A stretch of 64,000 bases of DNA from an uncultured Fluviicola sp. (GCF_902168135.1 NZ_CABHOL010000024.1:178008-242007); one strand, 5' to 3'. Shown: positions 1-9,537, numbered from the stretch's first letter. Notes: generated by a model from the sequence alone, not told the origin. Numbers and translations are program-made.

Positions 1-591
1 AGCCAGCAGTTCCATCAGAATGAGAATAAGACCCGGGAATTTTTGATAGAACTGCTAAACAAAGGTGTTTTCCCCAATGAGCACCTGCTGGGAATTAAAA
101 CCACCGAAATGTGGACTGAATTTTACAAAAAAACAGGACGAAAAGATCTGTATGCTGATATGCCGATGACTGATACTCAGTATTCCGAAGAATGTGAATT
201 GCGTTTGAAATGCCCGATGAATATCGTACTCCACTCACAATGTTTTTTCCAGCAAAATAAACGGGCACTGTTTAAAGCGGTCGAAATGGGATACCTGCAT
301 CCGAAAGATTACGGGATTTTGGAAGAAAAATCGATCCTGTGGTTCAAGGAAAAATCAACAAATCCTGCCGAAACGTGCCAATTTCCGAAGGAAATAGTTT
401 CCTACAATATTTTTGGGTTTGACCCGCAAAGTAAGGTTCAGACCTATGATGTGACGGCTGAAGGTATTCAGCGGGCAGATGCCAACCGCGCAAAAATTCA
501 CATGCAGAAATTCAGTGTCGATAAACGCAAGAAGGAATTGGAAGAAAAATACGGATTCGCTTTCTTTTTTGATTTTGTGGACCGGCCGTAA
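1..591 (+). CDS. Unrecognised protein, 5'-truncated by the window edge
   Basis: The frame is open from base 1, so the gene begins upstream of the window and about 196 C-terminal residues are visible. A TTG at 43 is not a convincing start. The protein looks soluble: it is rich in charged and aromatic residues, has no signal peptide or membrane segment in the visible part, and ends in a Lys/Glu-rich helix and a Phe-rich tail (FAFFFDF). Six cysteines are scattered without a CxxC pattern. I do not recognise a family and assign no function. It is followed at once by a 21-bp tandem repeat array. Confidence 0.75.
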   Translation, partial: SQQFHQNENKTREFLIELLNKGVFPNEHLLGIKTTEMWTEFYKKTGRKDLYADMPMTDTQYSEECELRLKCPMNIVLHSQCFFQQNKRALFKAVEMGYLHPKDYGILEEKSILWFKEKSTNPAETCQFPKEIVSYNIFGFDPQSKVQTYDVTAEGIQRADANRAKIHMQKFSVDKRKKELEEKYGFAFFFDFVDRP

Positions 592-612
592 CAAATAGGA
601 AAAGGCAAGCTT

Positions 613-927
613 TGATTGAACTTCCGATGCTTCTGCTTCACTCGTTGATGCTTTTGTAACCACATTTGCATCCTTCTGATTGACTTTCACACGCTTTTGC
701 ACGACGATCACGCGTCTTTGATTGAGCTTCCAATGCTTCTGATTAACGATCACGCGCCTTTGTTTTAGCTTTCGACGCTTTTGTTTTAGCTTCCCGCGTC
801 TTTGTTTTAGTTTCCGATGCTTCTGATTGACATTCCCACGTCTTTGCACGACGATCCCACGTCTTTGTTTGAACTTCCGCTGCTTCTGATTCACGTTCAC
901 GCGCCTTTGATCAAGCTTCCGATGCTT
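613..927. repeat. Degenerate 21-bp tandem repeat, 15 units
   Basis: Fifteen end-to-end 21-bp units occupy most of the gap between the partial first gene and the T9SS gene. On the plus strand each unit resembles TTGATTGAGC followed by TTCCGATGCTT, with frequent variants (for example CACGACGATCACGCGTC). Because 21 is a multiple of 3, the minus strand stays open and would read as heptads ending in Gln (such as KHRKLKQ and RRVIVNQ). That reading frame runs on antisense into the real gene at 1-591, so I treat the array as non-coding. Units diverge by about 20-40 percent, so the array is old. The gap 592-1022 otherwise holds only a terminator. Confidence 0.85.
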
Positions 928-965
928 TAGTATCAAAAATCAGGAGCTTTATCCGAACAGCTGAA

Positions 966-1001
966 AAACAAATACCCCCGACCGGTTATTACTGATCGGG
1001 G
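966..1001 (-). terminator. Intrinsic terminator of the 1023-3425 gene
   Basis: Read on the minus strand, a GC-rich stem (CCCCGATCAG pairing with CCGGTCGGGG, one mismatch and one G-U) lies 22 nt after the stop codon. It is followed by TATTTGTTTTT. Confidence 0.7.
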
Positions 1002-1022
1002 ATACCTGATTATTTGGATGTA

Positions 1023-3425
1023 TTAATCGACTTTGAAACGTCCCATGAGTGGGGCAGAAGCGCCGGTAACCGCTTTTAGGAGATAAATTCCGCTGCTCAA
1101 TGCAGGTAGTTGGATTTCGCTTTTTCCATTTGCAGATGAAACTGATTCCGGAAGTATGTTTTTCCCATCCAATGTTTGAATGATATAGCTGTCTGCGGTA
1201 GTGTTTACGGTGAGTTTTTCCCCGGTTTTCAAAGGATTCGGATAGATCTCCAGATTATTCGTACTGAATTCTGATATCCCCAATTGATCAATAATCACAC
1301 AGTTACTGGTATCCGAACAACCATTATGGCTTGCAATTACGGCATACGTTCCGTTTGATACGGGGGTAAATGTAAATCCACCGGTACCGTCAGCCAGAGT
1401 TCCGTCCAAACAATTGATCCATACCAGGCTGGTTGCTGTTGGGGCATCAACTGTAATGGAGGTCACGTTATCAGTTATGGAGTTAATGATCGGATCCAGA
1501 ATAGTTACCACTGTTACCACCGTACTGTCATCTCCGTTGATATCCTGGAATACATCGAAATACGTTCCGTCTGCGGAGTAAGTATTTGTTCCGACCGTAA
1601 TCGAATCTCCGTGGCATAAAATAGCGGTCTGCTGGGTTACATTGCTGGTGAACCCGATAGTGATCGGGCCGTTTGCCGGTAAATTCCCGAAACTGGAAAG
1701 TTCACCGCTGGCAGCTCCGTTGCACAACCCCGAAGTACCTGAAGCGGCAAAGGCCCATTTTGTTCCGTCCCAAACCGTCAGTGAGATGTCTGCGCAATCC
1801 GTAAGTCCGCTTTGTGAAGCATTGTTCCAGCCCACGGTTACGCCAGGATAGTCAGTGGGATTCGAATTGGTGAAATCCCAGTATTCCAGGGCACTAACGC
1901 TTTGCATGGGAGCTTCAACAGGTGTCAGAGAGCTGTATGGAGTATTTTTATAACCTACTTTTACGATTGAATTTACGGAAGCAGGAGGAGTAATTGTTAA
2001 CGGACGGTAACGGTCAGGAACCATTCCAACCGGAAAAGTAAACGGATCGTCTCCGGTTTTTTCCACATAACCGTCAATAAAAGTAGAATCCGTTGATCCG
2101 GTCAAAAGATAGATGTTGTCAACTAATTTGACTAATTTCCCGGGGGCGCAGACAATGATTCCGTCATTCAGTTGGAGTTCATTATTGATGGTGATGTTTG
2201 TGTTTAGAGAGATTCCGTAACCGCCGTCAGCAGGGCCGTTTGCCTGGTTTCTGACCTCAAATCCATGCAACACAAGATTATTCGAAGCATGATTGATACT
2301 TTGGTTTTTTGTTCCGTTTAGAATTAACCGATTGCTGTTGTGATTGAAAGAACCAAGGATATCCATGTTTCCGCTGATGCGCAATTCAATCGGGAAAATG
2401 TGAACCAGGGATTTTCCGGAAGGAACAGTGACATTTCCAAATTGATAAACAGCAGTTCCGGATCCGTTCGTATTCCCGTTCAGCAGGGTGTTTCCGGATT
2501 GAAACATAGAATTGCTGGTCCCAAATACTACTCCGTCATTGATCCAGTTTGGTGCATTCAGATCTTTCCAGACAGCGCTGTCTGCCAATACAATCGAATC
2601 TCCAACCAATAGCTGAACACTTGTTCCCGAATTTTCCAATACGGCAGAAGAGCCATTCAATTCCAGGTGCATTCCCATGGTACTGGTCGGATCATTCCCG
2701 ATTGTACCGGTAACTTTTACAGTTCCTCCGTTTGAGCGGAAATAACCTTTTCCGGCACCCGGAGCGGCACCAAGCCAAAGCAATGAGCCATTAATATTCA
2801 GTATTCCTCCATTCTGTTCAAAAGCAGGGTAGTAAACACCGGCTTCGTTCTCAAAACCAAATTCTGCATTGGTGGTGATCGTTCCGCCATTTTGTACCAG
2901 TTTACTGGAACCTAAAGCGCTTCCGTCTACGAGTGCAATGGTTTCTCCAACGGTTACCGTTCCTGCATGAATGGTTCCTGTTGCCCCCAATTCAAAAAGC
3001 AGGCGTTGTCCGCTGGATAAACTTCCGCCGTTCATTTCCAGGTGTGCATCATCTACGAAAATCAAACGTGCATTGTTCCCGCCTCCGATCAATGAAAAAG
3101 CCCCGGAATTGGTAATAATTACCTGTGTTCCGCTTCCCATAATTTCCACACGATCTGTGGTATTCAGAGTTGCAGAAATGGTTAATTGTGCACCGTTTTG
3201 TACGAGCATTTCTGCCGGAGTGAAATTTGAGTTGACATTCACAACAGGCTCTGCCATGGCGCCCGTATAGTTTGCCGGATCAATCACAATATTGTCACCG
3301 TTTGAAGGCGCTGTGGACCAGTTAGAAGGGTTGTTCCAGTCGGAATTGACGGCCCCGGTCCAATTCTGCCCGAATAGGGAACCTGTTGAACAATAAAAGC
3401 TTAAAATTAAAAGTATTTGTTTCAT
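1023..3425 (-). CDS. Type IX secretion cargo protein, 800 aa
   Basis: This is a secreted or surface protein. An N-terminal signal peptide (residues 1-19, ending LFG before Q20) gives Sec export. The long middle, about residues 25-400, is rich in Gly, Asn and Thr with short beta repeats of the kind seen in parallel-beta passenger domains (NGG, GGT and LNGS recurring). A second beta-sandwich region follows. The last 80 or so residues form a T9SS type A sorting domain: IYPNP, then LDGK, then a GIYLLK motif near the end. The cargo would cross the outer membrane by T9SS and lose the C-terminal domain. No catalytic motif is visible, so structural or adhesive function is inference. It stands alone, with its own terminator, downstream of the metal-efflux operon. 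Confidence 0.85.
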   Translation of the reverse strand: MKQILLILSFYCSTGSLFGQNWTGAVNSDWNNPSNWSTAPSNGDNIVIDPANYTGAMAEPVVNVNSNFTPAEMLVQNGAQLTISATLNTTDRVEIMGSGTQVIITNSGAFSLIGGGNNARLIFVDDAHLEMNGGSLSSGQRLLFELGATGTIHAGTVTVGETIALVDGSALGSSKLVQNGGTITTNAEFGFENEAGVYYPAFEQNGGILNINGSLLWLGAAPGAGKGYFRSNGGTVKVTGTIGNDPTSTMGMHLELNGSSAVLENSGTSVQLLVGDSIVLADSAVWKDLNAPNWINDGVVFGTSNSMFQSGNTLLNGNTNGSGTAVYQFGNVTVPSGKSLVHIFPIELRISGNMDILGSFNHNSNRLILNGTKNQSINHASNNLVLHGFEVRNQANGPADGGYGISLNTNITINNELQLNDGIIVCAPGKLVKLVDNIYLLTGSTDSTFIDGYVEKTGDDPFTFPVGMVPDRYRPLTITPPASVNSIVKVGYKNTPYSSLTPVEAPMQSVSALEYWDFTNSNPTDYPGVTVGWNNASQSGLTDCADISLTVWDGTKWAFAASGTSGLCNGAASGELSSFGNLPANGPITIGFTSNVTQQTAILCHGDSITVGTNTYSADGTYFDVFQDINGDDSTVVTVVTILDPIINSITDNVTSITVDAPTATSLVWINCLDGTLADGTGGFTFTPVSNGTYAVIASHNGCSDTSNCVIIDQLGISEFSTNNLEIYPNPLKTGEKLTVNTTADSYIIQTLDGKNILPESVSSANGKSEIQLPALSSGIYLLKAVTGASAPLMGRFKVD

Positions 3426-3473
3426 GTTATTTTGTTTATTGAGCGTATTAAAAAGATAAATTTTGAATTCACA

Positions 3474-4598
3474 TTATTCCCCACTGTTCTTTAATTTCAT
3501 TAACAGGGTATAGGCATTTTTAGTCACTATTCCGGAAGCGGGAAGCCGGGATTTGATTTGCGTAAACCCCTCATTTGAAATTCCTGTCTCGACAGGGAGC
3601 ATCTTGTAAATACCTGTTTGTTCTGTTATAAAAAGATACTCCTTATTTTCCCATTTTACAAGTGCATCGGAGGGAACACAGGTAACCGGTGCATCATGGA
3701 GCTCTATTTCCGCACTGACAAAAGTACCCGGCATCAGATCAGAAGATTTCTCCGCTAGTTTGGCATGTACTTGTGTACTTCTGTCTGCTTCTATATTTGG
3801 AGAAATTAATTCAACAACTGCCTTGTATTCATTTTCAGGTTTGCTGTTTATTTTAATTTTTACAGATTGCCCGATTGCAATCTCCGGGACATTGTCCTCA
3901 AAAACGGTAAGACTCACACAGACGTCTTCCGGGTTGATTAATTCGAAAAGTACATCAGAAGGAGTCACATATTTTCCCACATGGACATTGACTTTGGTGA
4001 CATAACCTGAAATAGGGGAGTGGATGGCCACACTTCGGGAAAGATTCGTTTCGGTTAGCTTTTCCGGGACCAGGCCGATCAATCGTAATTGTTCTGCCAA
4101 TGAACGCAGCAGGATCCGCTGATTGGAATAGTCGCTTTGTACCTGCTGAAAGGATTTATCGCTGGTTGCCTTCGTTTCGTTCAGTCCTTTTTGACGTTTA
4201 TAATCGGCTTCCAGGTAGAGCAGTTTGTTTTTTGCTGTCAGGTAATCCTGCTGGATTTGAATGAACTGCTGATCTTCCAAAACGGCTAGGACGCTTCCTT
4301 TCGCTACTTTTTTACCTGGAATCAAATCCGTTTTTTTGAGATATCCTCCCAGCGGAGCACTCACAGAAACGCTATTACCGGGATGCACATCAATGACTCC
4401 GTTTACCTGCAAAGAGAGATGCATGTTACGGACCGTAGCAGCTCCGATTGTGATATCTGCATTTTTGATTTGTTTTTGGTCCAGGTGAATGAGCATATTA
4501 TCGGTCACCGGAGCTGTTTCTTCGTTCGATTCATCCTTATTACTGCTGCACGCCGCAATAAGAAAACCGGTAAATAGAATATAGATAATTGATTTCAT
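3474..4598 (-). CDS. RND efflux periplasmic adaptor (CzcB/CusB-like lipoprotein)
   Basis: This is the membrane-fusion subunit that links the inner-membrane RND pump to the outer-membrane channel in heavy-metal efflux. The N-terminus is a lipoprotein signal (LIAAC, Cys17), so it is anchored to a membrane facing the periplasm. The order of parts fits the HlyD/CzcB family: a beta-barrel/lipoyl half (GGYLKKTDLIPGKKV), a helical hairpin at about residues 120-175 (QDYLTAKNKLLYLEADYKRQ), the second lipoyl half (SPISGYVTKVNVHVGKYV), then a beta-barrel domain and a membrane-proximal domain. At 374 aa it is of normal length. It lies 10 nt after the CzcA-TolC fusion and is the last gene of that operon. 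No His- or Met-rich extension indicates a particular metal. Confidence 0.88.
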   Translation of the reverse strand: MKSIIYILFTGFLIAACSSNKDESNEETAPVTDNMLIHLDQKQIKNADITIGAATVRNMHLSLQVNGVIDVHPGNSVSVSAPLGGYLKKTDLIPGKKVAKGSVLAVLEDQQFIQIQQDYLTAKNKLLYLEADYKRQKGLNETKATSDKSFQQVQSDYSNQRILLRSLAEQLRLIGLVPEKLTETNLSRSVAIHSPISGYVTKVNVHVGKYVTPSDVLFELINPEDVCVSLTVFEDNVPEIAIGQSVKIKINSKPENEYKAVVELISPNIEADRSTQVHAKLAEKSSDLMPGTFVSAEIELHDAPVTCVPSDALVKWENKEYLFITEQTGIYKMLPVETGISNEGFTQIKSRLPASGIVTKNAYTLLMKLKNSGE

Positions 4599-4608
4599 GA
4601 TCTGATTG

Positions 4609-7600
4609 TTATTTGTTAAGAGGACTGATTCGTTCGATTTCGAATGCGGCCTCGTTTAATTGTTGAATAGCCAGGAAGTAATCGCTTTTCGTCTGCATGG
4701 CCTGGTTGACCAAAACCACCCAGTCGATGTAACCGATTTCTCCGGAATGTAGTTTCTCCGTAGCAGACTTTATCACCGTTTCCGAATTGGGAAGCATGGA
4801 ATTGTCAAATGATTCCAGTAAACGGATGGTCCGGTCGTATGTTTTGAGGGCGCTTATAAATTGCATTTTTAACTGTTGGTCAATGGCTTTTAACTCCTGT
4901 TCTTTTTGCAGCATGAAGACATTGGCTGCCTGTACTTTTCGCTTTTGAGATCCCCAAAAGAGTGGTATTCCAATTCCTGCGCTGAAAGAAGAAAACCGAT
5001 CGGAAGCATTGAAGTAAAGATCTTTTGGATCCGCATAAGGGGTCTGCCAGCCGATAATGGTTGCACTGCTGAAACCTGCGCTTAAAGAAGGCAGGAGTTT
5101 GCTCTTTTCCAAACGGATTTGCTGTCGGGAAAAAAGTAGTTCCTGTTCTCCCAGCAATTTCACGGGGTTTTTATCAATGGAATTCGTGTCAGGTATCTGA
5201 AGAAGTACATATTTTGAATCCGTGTTCATGAGATCTGGAAGGTAAGTTTGCTGCGTATTCAGCAGGATGTTGAAGCGCAGGACCAGTAGGTCAGATCCTG
5301 TTTCCAGCTGGTTCAATTGATTTGCTACCTGAATCCGCTGATTATCCGCTGCCGCTTTTTCAAGTATATCCAGATCGCCGTTTTCAAAGCGTTGTGTCAG
5401 TTTTTGCTGCAAACCGGAAAACATGCTGTCGGCCTGCAGGAGTAGTTTCCGTCGTTCTTCCAGCAGGAGAAACTCATAAAATACCCTTTTGAGTTCTATT
5501 TCCAGGTTCAGGACATTTTGATCAAACCTGATCTCGCTCATTCGGATGGTTGTTTGGACCAATCGTTCCTGATTCCGGTAAACGGTGGGGAACTGAATGG
5601 TTTGAGAAATCAGCCATTTATTGTCGAGGTTTTTACTATTGAACTGGCCGTATTCAAATCCTACCTCGGTCTGTGGAATATCGAAGCCGCTTTTTGTCAA
5701 TGCCTGGGCATATTTCACCTGCATTTCGGAAACTTTCAGGTAATTGTTGTTCTTTACGGCAGAGTCAATGGCAGCCTGCAGAGTAATGGATTGCTGTGCA
5801 TGGGTATACAAACCTCCGAAAATAAAAAGAAGGGCGATCATTTTTGGGGCCTGGTTCCCGGATTTGAAATAGGAGAACCCTTTTTCAGCAATGATGTATA
5901 GAACGGGTAATACGAACAAAGTCAACATGGTTGAGATGATCAACCCGCCGATCACAACAGTTGCCAATGGTTTTTGTACTTCACCTCCGGCCCCGGTACT
6001 GATTGCCATCGGGATGAACCCCAGTGAAGGCACGAGGGCTGTCATCAATACGGCACGAAGCTTGGATTTGGTAGCATGGATCACAATACGTTTAACATCT
6101 TTCCAGCCTTCTTTCTTCAGGCGGTTGAATTCACTCACCAATAGAATACCGTTCAGCACAGCAACTCCAAATAACGCAATGAAACCAACGCCGGCAGAAA
6201 TACTGAAAGGCATATCCCGGAGCCAAAGCGCAATGATTCCTCCGATGGCGGATAAAGGAATGGCCGTATAGATCAGCAATCCTTGTTTCACAGAATTAAA
6301 TGCGAAGAACAGTAAGAGGAAAATCAGTAAAAGGGCAATGGGAACCACAATCGAAAGTCGTGCTTTTGCTGCAGTCATGTTTTCGAAAGAACCCCCGTAA
6401 ACAATCGAGTATTCCTTCGATAAATTCAGTTTTTTAGATACTTTCTGCTGTAATTCCTGTACAATCGACTGAACATCCCTTCCGCTGACATTGAAACCGA
6501 CGATAATTCGTCTTTTCGTGTTTTCGCGCTGGATCTGATTGACTCCTTCGACTTCTTCGATCTTTGCTACATAGGATAAGGGGATTTGCGTATTGTTGGA
6601 AGTTTGAACCATCAGGTTTTGGATGTCCGAAATATTATCCCGTTGTTTTCCGTCCAATCGAACCACCAGGTCAAAGCGTTTTTCGCCTTCATAAACCTGT
6701 CCGGCTGTTTGTCCTGCAAACGCGGCATTAACGATCCTGTTTACTTCCCCGACATTCAACCCGTATTTGGCCATACCTTGTCTGTTGTAAGTAATCACAA
6801 CCTGGGGCATTCCGGTCATTTTCTCTTCATAGATCGTGATTGCTCCTTTCACCGTTCCGATAATTTGAGCCAGCCGGTGTGCGTATTGTGTCAGCGAATC
6901 CAGGTTTTCCCCATAGATTTTACAAACGACATCCTGGCGTGCGCCGGTCATGAGTTCATTGAATCGCATTTGCACCGGGAACTGGAATCCAACGGTAATT
7001 CCGGGAACTTCTTCCAGTGCTTTGGTCATTTTTTCGCTTAATTCAGGAAATGAAGCGGCTGATGTCCATTCTTTTTTGTCTTTCAAAATGACCATCATAT
7101 CCCCGGCCTCAAAAGGCATCGGATCTGTGGGCACTTCCGCACTTCCGATCTTTGTGACAATTTTCGTAACTTCCGGAAAACGCTCCAATAAAATTTTAGA
7201 AGCTTTTTGAGTCGACTCAATCGTATTATTCAGATTACTGCCGGTAAGAAGCCGGGTTTCCACTGCGAAATCTCCTTCTTCCAATTGCGGGATGAACTCA
7301 CCGCCCATTTGCAGTAAAAGATAAACGGCCAAACCGAAAATGAGGAATGTGGTGGCAAGAATCGTTTTCGGAAACCGCAGCAAACGATTTAAAGCAGGCT
7401 GGTACTTTCTTTCCAGCCAAATCATTAAACGGTCCGTGATGTTTTTCTTGTGTGCTATTTTCTTGTTCAGGAACAAGGCCGACATCATCGGAACGTAAGT
7501 AACAGACAATAAAAATGCCCCTAAAATGGCAAAGACAATGGTTAAAGCCATCGGTTTGAACATTTTTCCTTCAATTCCCTGAAGTGACAGGATCGGCAGA

Positions 7601-8988
7601 TAAACAATCAATATAATGATCTGGCTGAATACAGCAGACTTAATCATCGAACCGGTGGATTTAGTGACTTCATGATCCATTTGAGTTTGATCGATCCGCT
7701 GAATGTGTTTGAATTGTTTGGAATGAGAAAAGCGGTGGAGAATCACTTCCACAACGATGACCGAGCCGTCAACGATCAGTCCGAAATCGATGGCTCCCAG
7801 TGACATCAGGTTTCCGCCAACTCCAAACAAATTCATCAGGATAATAGCAAAAAGCATGGAAAGCGGTATGACTGACGAAACAATGAGTCCGGCACGCAGG
7901 TTTCCAAGGAAAAACACCAGTACAAAGATCACAATCAATGCGCCTTCCATCAGGTTGGTTTCTACCGTTCGAATGGCATTATTCACCATTTTTGTACGGT
8001 CCAGGAATGGTTCTATTACAACGCCTTCCGGCAGCATTTTTTGAATTTCCTCAATGCGTTTCTTAACACGTTTCACCACATTGGAAGAGTTTTCACCTTT
8101 TAGCATCATGACTACAGCTCCGGCAACCTCTCCTTTGGTATTGAAAGTCATGGCTCCATAGCGGATAGCGCTTCCGAATCGCACTTCAGCCACATCACGT
8201 ATTAATAACGGTGTTCCATTATCCAGGTTCTTTAGTACAATTTGTTGAATGTCCGAAATGTTCCGGGTCAGTCCCTCGCTGCGGATGTATAGAACGGTAG
8301 GCCCTTTCTCGATGTAGGCACCTCCTGTATTTTCATTGTTTCGTTCCAGAGCATCGAATAAATCGGTAATACTCAGATTGTGAGCTTTTAATTGTTCTTG
8401 CCTGACAGCGATCTCGTATTGTTTGAGTTTTCCGCCGAAACTGGAAACTTCCGCAACGCCGGGAGTTCCCAATAATTGTCTGCGTACAGTCCAGTCCTGG
8501 ATGGTTCGTAATTCCATCGGACCATACTGGTCTTCATAACCTTCTTTGGGGCGAATAACGTACTGATAAATTTCACCTAATCCTGTGGAAAGCGGTGCTA
8601 ATTCAGGGGAGCCGATCCCATTGGGAAGTTCCTGCTTGACTTTTTGAAGCTGCTCACTGATTTGTTGTCTGGCAAGATGAATGTCCGTTTCGTCCGTAAA
8701 GACCAGCGTCACTAAAGACAGTCCAAACCGTGAAAAACTCCGGACCTGTTTTAATCCGGCTATATTACTGCAGGATTGTTCGATGGGGAACGTAATCAAA
8801 CGTTCGATATCCGTTGCTCCCAGGGAAGGGGAAACGGTTATTACTTGTACCTGATTGTCTGTGATGTCAGGCAGGGCATCTATCGGTAATTGGGTTACTT
8901 CATAACTTCCCCAGGAAATGAGGGCGATGATGAATAATCCAATCACCAACTTTTTCCTAACGGAAAAGTCAATGATTTTCTGAAGCAT
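4609..8988 (-). CDS. CzcA-type heavy-metal RND pump fused to a TolC-like outer-membrane channel
   Basis: Residues 1 to about 1040 are a complete HME-RND proton/metal antiporter: 12 membrane segments and two large periplasmic loops. The TM4 signature is AIDFGLIVDGSVIVVE, which matches the divalent-cation (Co/Zn/Cd/Ni) class rather than the Cu/Ag CusA class. Residues from about 1066 to 1459 are an outer-membrane efflux protein with two TolC repeats (start SITLQAAIDSAVKNNNYL; later LEKSKLLPSLSAGFS). Between them, residues 1050-1064 form a signal-peptide-like segment (Met, hydrophobic core, then THA before QQ). The pump and its outer-membrane partner are thus one reading frame. It is preceded by the small gene at 9053-9433 and followed by the adaptor, so pump, channel and adaptor are one transcript. 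I infer that signal peptidase separates the two halves. Related fused proteins are known in Bacteroidota. Confidence 0.88.
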   Translation of the reverse strand: MLQKIIDFSVRKKLVIGLFIIALISWGSYEVTQLPIDALPDITDNQVQVITVSPSLGATDIERLITFPIEQSCSNIAGLKQVRSFSRFGLSLVTLVFTDETDIHLARQQISEQLQKVKQELPNGIGSPELAPLSTGLGEIYQYVIRPKEGYEDQYGPMELRTIQDWTVRRQLLGTPGVAEVSSFGGKLKQYEIAVRQEQLKAHNLSITDLFDALERNNENTGGAYIEKGPTVLYIRSEGLTRNISDIQQIVLKNLDNGTPLLIRDVAEVRFGSAIRYGAMTFNTKGEVAGAVVMMLKGENSSNVVKRVKKRIEEIQKMLPEGVVIEPFLDRTKMVNNAIRTVETNLMEGALIVIFVLVFFLGNLRAGLIVSSVIPLSMLFAIILMNLFGVGGNLMSLGAIDFGLIVDGSVIVVEVILHRFSHSKQFKHIQRIDQTQMDHEVTKSTGSMIKSAVFSQIIILIVYLPILSLQGIEGKMFKPMALTIVFAILGAFLLSVTYVPMMSALFLNKKIAHKKNITDRLMIWLERKYQPALNRLLRFPKTILATTFLIFGLAVYLLLQMGGEFIPQLEEGDFAVETRLLTGSNLNNTIESTQKASKILLERFPEVTKIVTKIGSAEVPTDPMPFEAGDMMVILKDKKEWTSAASFPELSEKMTKALEEVPGITVGFQFPVQMRFNELMTGARQDVVCKIYGENLDSLTQYAHRLAQIIGTVKGAITIYEEKMTGMPQVVITYNRQGMAKYGLNVGEVNRIVNAAFAGQTAGQVYEGEKRFDLVVRLDGKQRDNISDIQNLMVQTSNNTQIPLSYVAKIEEVEGVNQIQRENTKRRIIVGFNVSGRDVQSIVQELQQKVSKKLNLSKEYSIVYGGSFENMTAAKARLSIVVPIALLLIFLLLFFAFNSVKQGLLIYTAIPLSAIGGIIALWLRDMPFSISAGVGFIALFGVAVLNGILLVSEFNRLKKEGWKDVKRIVIHATKSKLRAVLMTALVPSLGFIPMAISTGAGGEVQKPLATVVIGGLIISTMLTLFVLPVLYIIAEKGFSYFKSGNQAPKMIALLFIFGGLYTHAQQSITLQAAIDSAVKNNNYLKVSEMQVKYAQALTKSGFDIPQTEVGFEYGQFNSKNLDNKWLISQTIQFPTVYRNQERLVQTTIRMSEIRFDQNVLNLEIELKRVFYEFLLLEERRKLLLQADSMFSGLQQKLTQRFENGDLDILEKAAADNQRIQVANQLNQLETGSDLLVLRFNILLNTQQTYLPDLMNTDSKYVLLQIPDTNSIDKNPVKLLGEQELLFSRQQIRLEKSKLLPSLSAGFSSATIIGWQTPYADPKDLYFNASDRFSSFSAGIGIPLFWGSQKRKVQAANVFMLQKEQELKAIDQQLKMQFISALKTYDRTIRLLESFDNSMLPNSETVIKSATEKLHSGEIGYIDWVVLVNQAMQTKSDYFLAIQQLNEAAFEIERISPLNK

Positions 8989-9052
8989 AATTCGAAGATT
9001 TTAAGAAATAATCTGCTCGTATTTAGAGCGATAAGCATTGCTTATAATAAAA

Positions 9053-9433
9053 CTATGCCCGGCAGGGAGGTCTGAACAAAGACGCTAAAGCAGGATCTTT
9101 AGGACGGTTGGTCTTAAAAAGAATAGGGAGATAGGTGTCAATGACTACAACCCGGTTTTCGGGAACGAATTTGGTGTTTGAAAAAACGGCCAGTTGAAAA
9201 GAAAAGGGGAAAGCTACTTTTTTGAACGGCAGCTGCATGTCTTTGTCCTGATCGTTATCATTTTTATCATGCCCCATGTAATGCATCCAGATGAAGTCCC
9301 CAATCCCGATACTTTCATCCTGGGTCTGGTGTTCTGAGAGGTGAATGAGAAATTTAGGCAGCTTGAATAATTCTCCCAGCGAACTGTTAAACATAAAAAT
9401 GGGTAAGAGTATGTATACAAATGCCTTTCTCAC
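9053..9433 (-). CDS. Small exported His/Asp-rich protein of a metal-efflux operon
   Basis: This 126-aa protein begins with a hydrophobic signal sequence (residues 1-20). It then carries a His/Asp-rich stretch (HLSEHQTQDES, then HYMGHDKNDNDQDKD, about residues 32-66) ahead of a beta-rich C-terminal half. Clusters of His and Asp in a periplasmic protein encoded first in a metal-efflux operon suggest metal binding, for example as a sensor or scavenger. That is inference, since no biochemical family name is recognised. The start codon is GTG. It is supported by a TAnnTTTG box ending 5 nt before it on the minus strand. The gene ends 64 nt before the pump gene. Confidence 0.75.
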   Translation of the reverse strand: MRKAFVYILLPIFMFNSSLGELFKLPKFLIHLSEHQTQDESIGIGDFIWMHYMGHDKNDNDQDKDMQLPFKKVAFPFSFQLAVFSNTKFVPENRVVVIDTYLPILFKTNRPKDPALASLFRPPCRA

Positions 9434-9438
9434 GATTA

Positions 9439-9446
9439 CAAAGGTA
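9439..9446 (-). promoter_or_regulatory. Promoter -7 box of the metal-efflux operon
   Basis: On the minus strand the box is TACCTTTG (TAnnTTTG), ending 5 nt before the GTG start at 9433. The spacing predicts transcription starting at or next to the start codon. No clear -33 TTG is seen. Confidence 0.45.
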
Positions 9447-9501
9447 TTAAATTGTAGAGTAACCTGACTGTTTTTATGGAAAAATATGAATGATAAATAC
9501 C

Positions 9502-9509
9502 TATATTTG
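9502..9509 (+). promoter_or_regulatory. Promoter -7 box (TATATTTG)
   Basis: TATATTTG fits the Bacteroidota TAnnTTTG box and lies 28 nt before the ATG at 9538. A good -33 TTG is not visible. Confidence 0.35.
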
Positions 9510-9537
9510 ACACTGTTAAATCACGAAACAATCAACT

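Noticed and set aside
613..927. CRISPR-like array
   Set aside because: Units are contiguous without spacers and no cas gene is present; the same applies to the TGTTCAAA arrays.
355..936. Minus-strand ORF of 193 codons over the 21-bp repeats
   Set aside because: It runs antisense through the real gene at 1-591 and its sequence is repeats of KLKQRR-type heptads, the result of a 21-bp tandem array; no initiation signal is visible.
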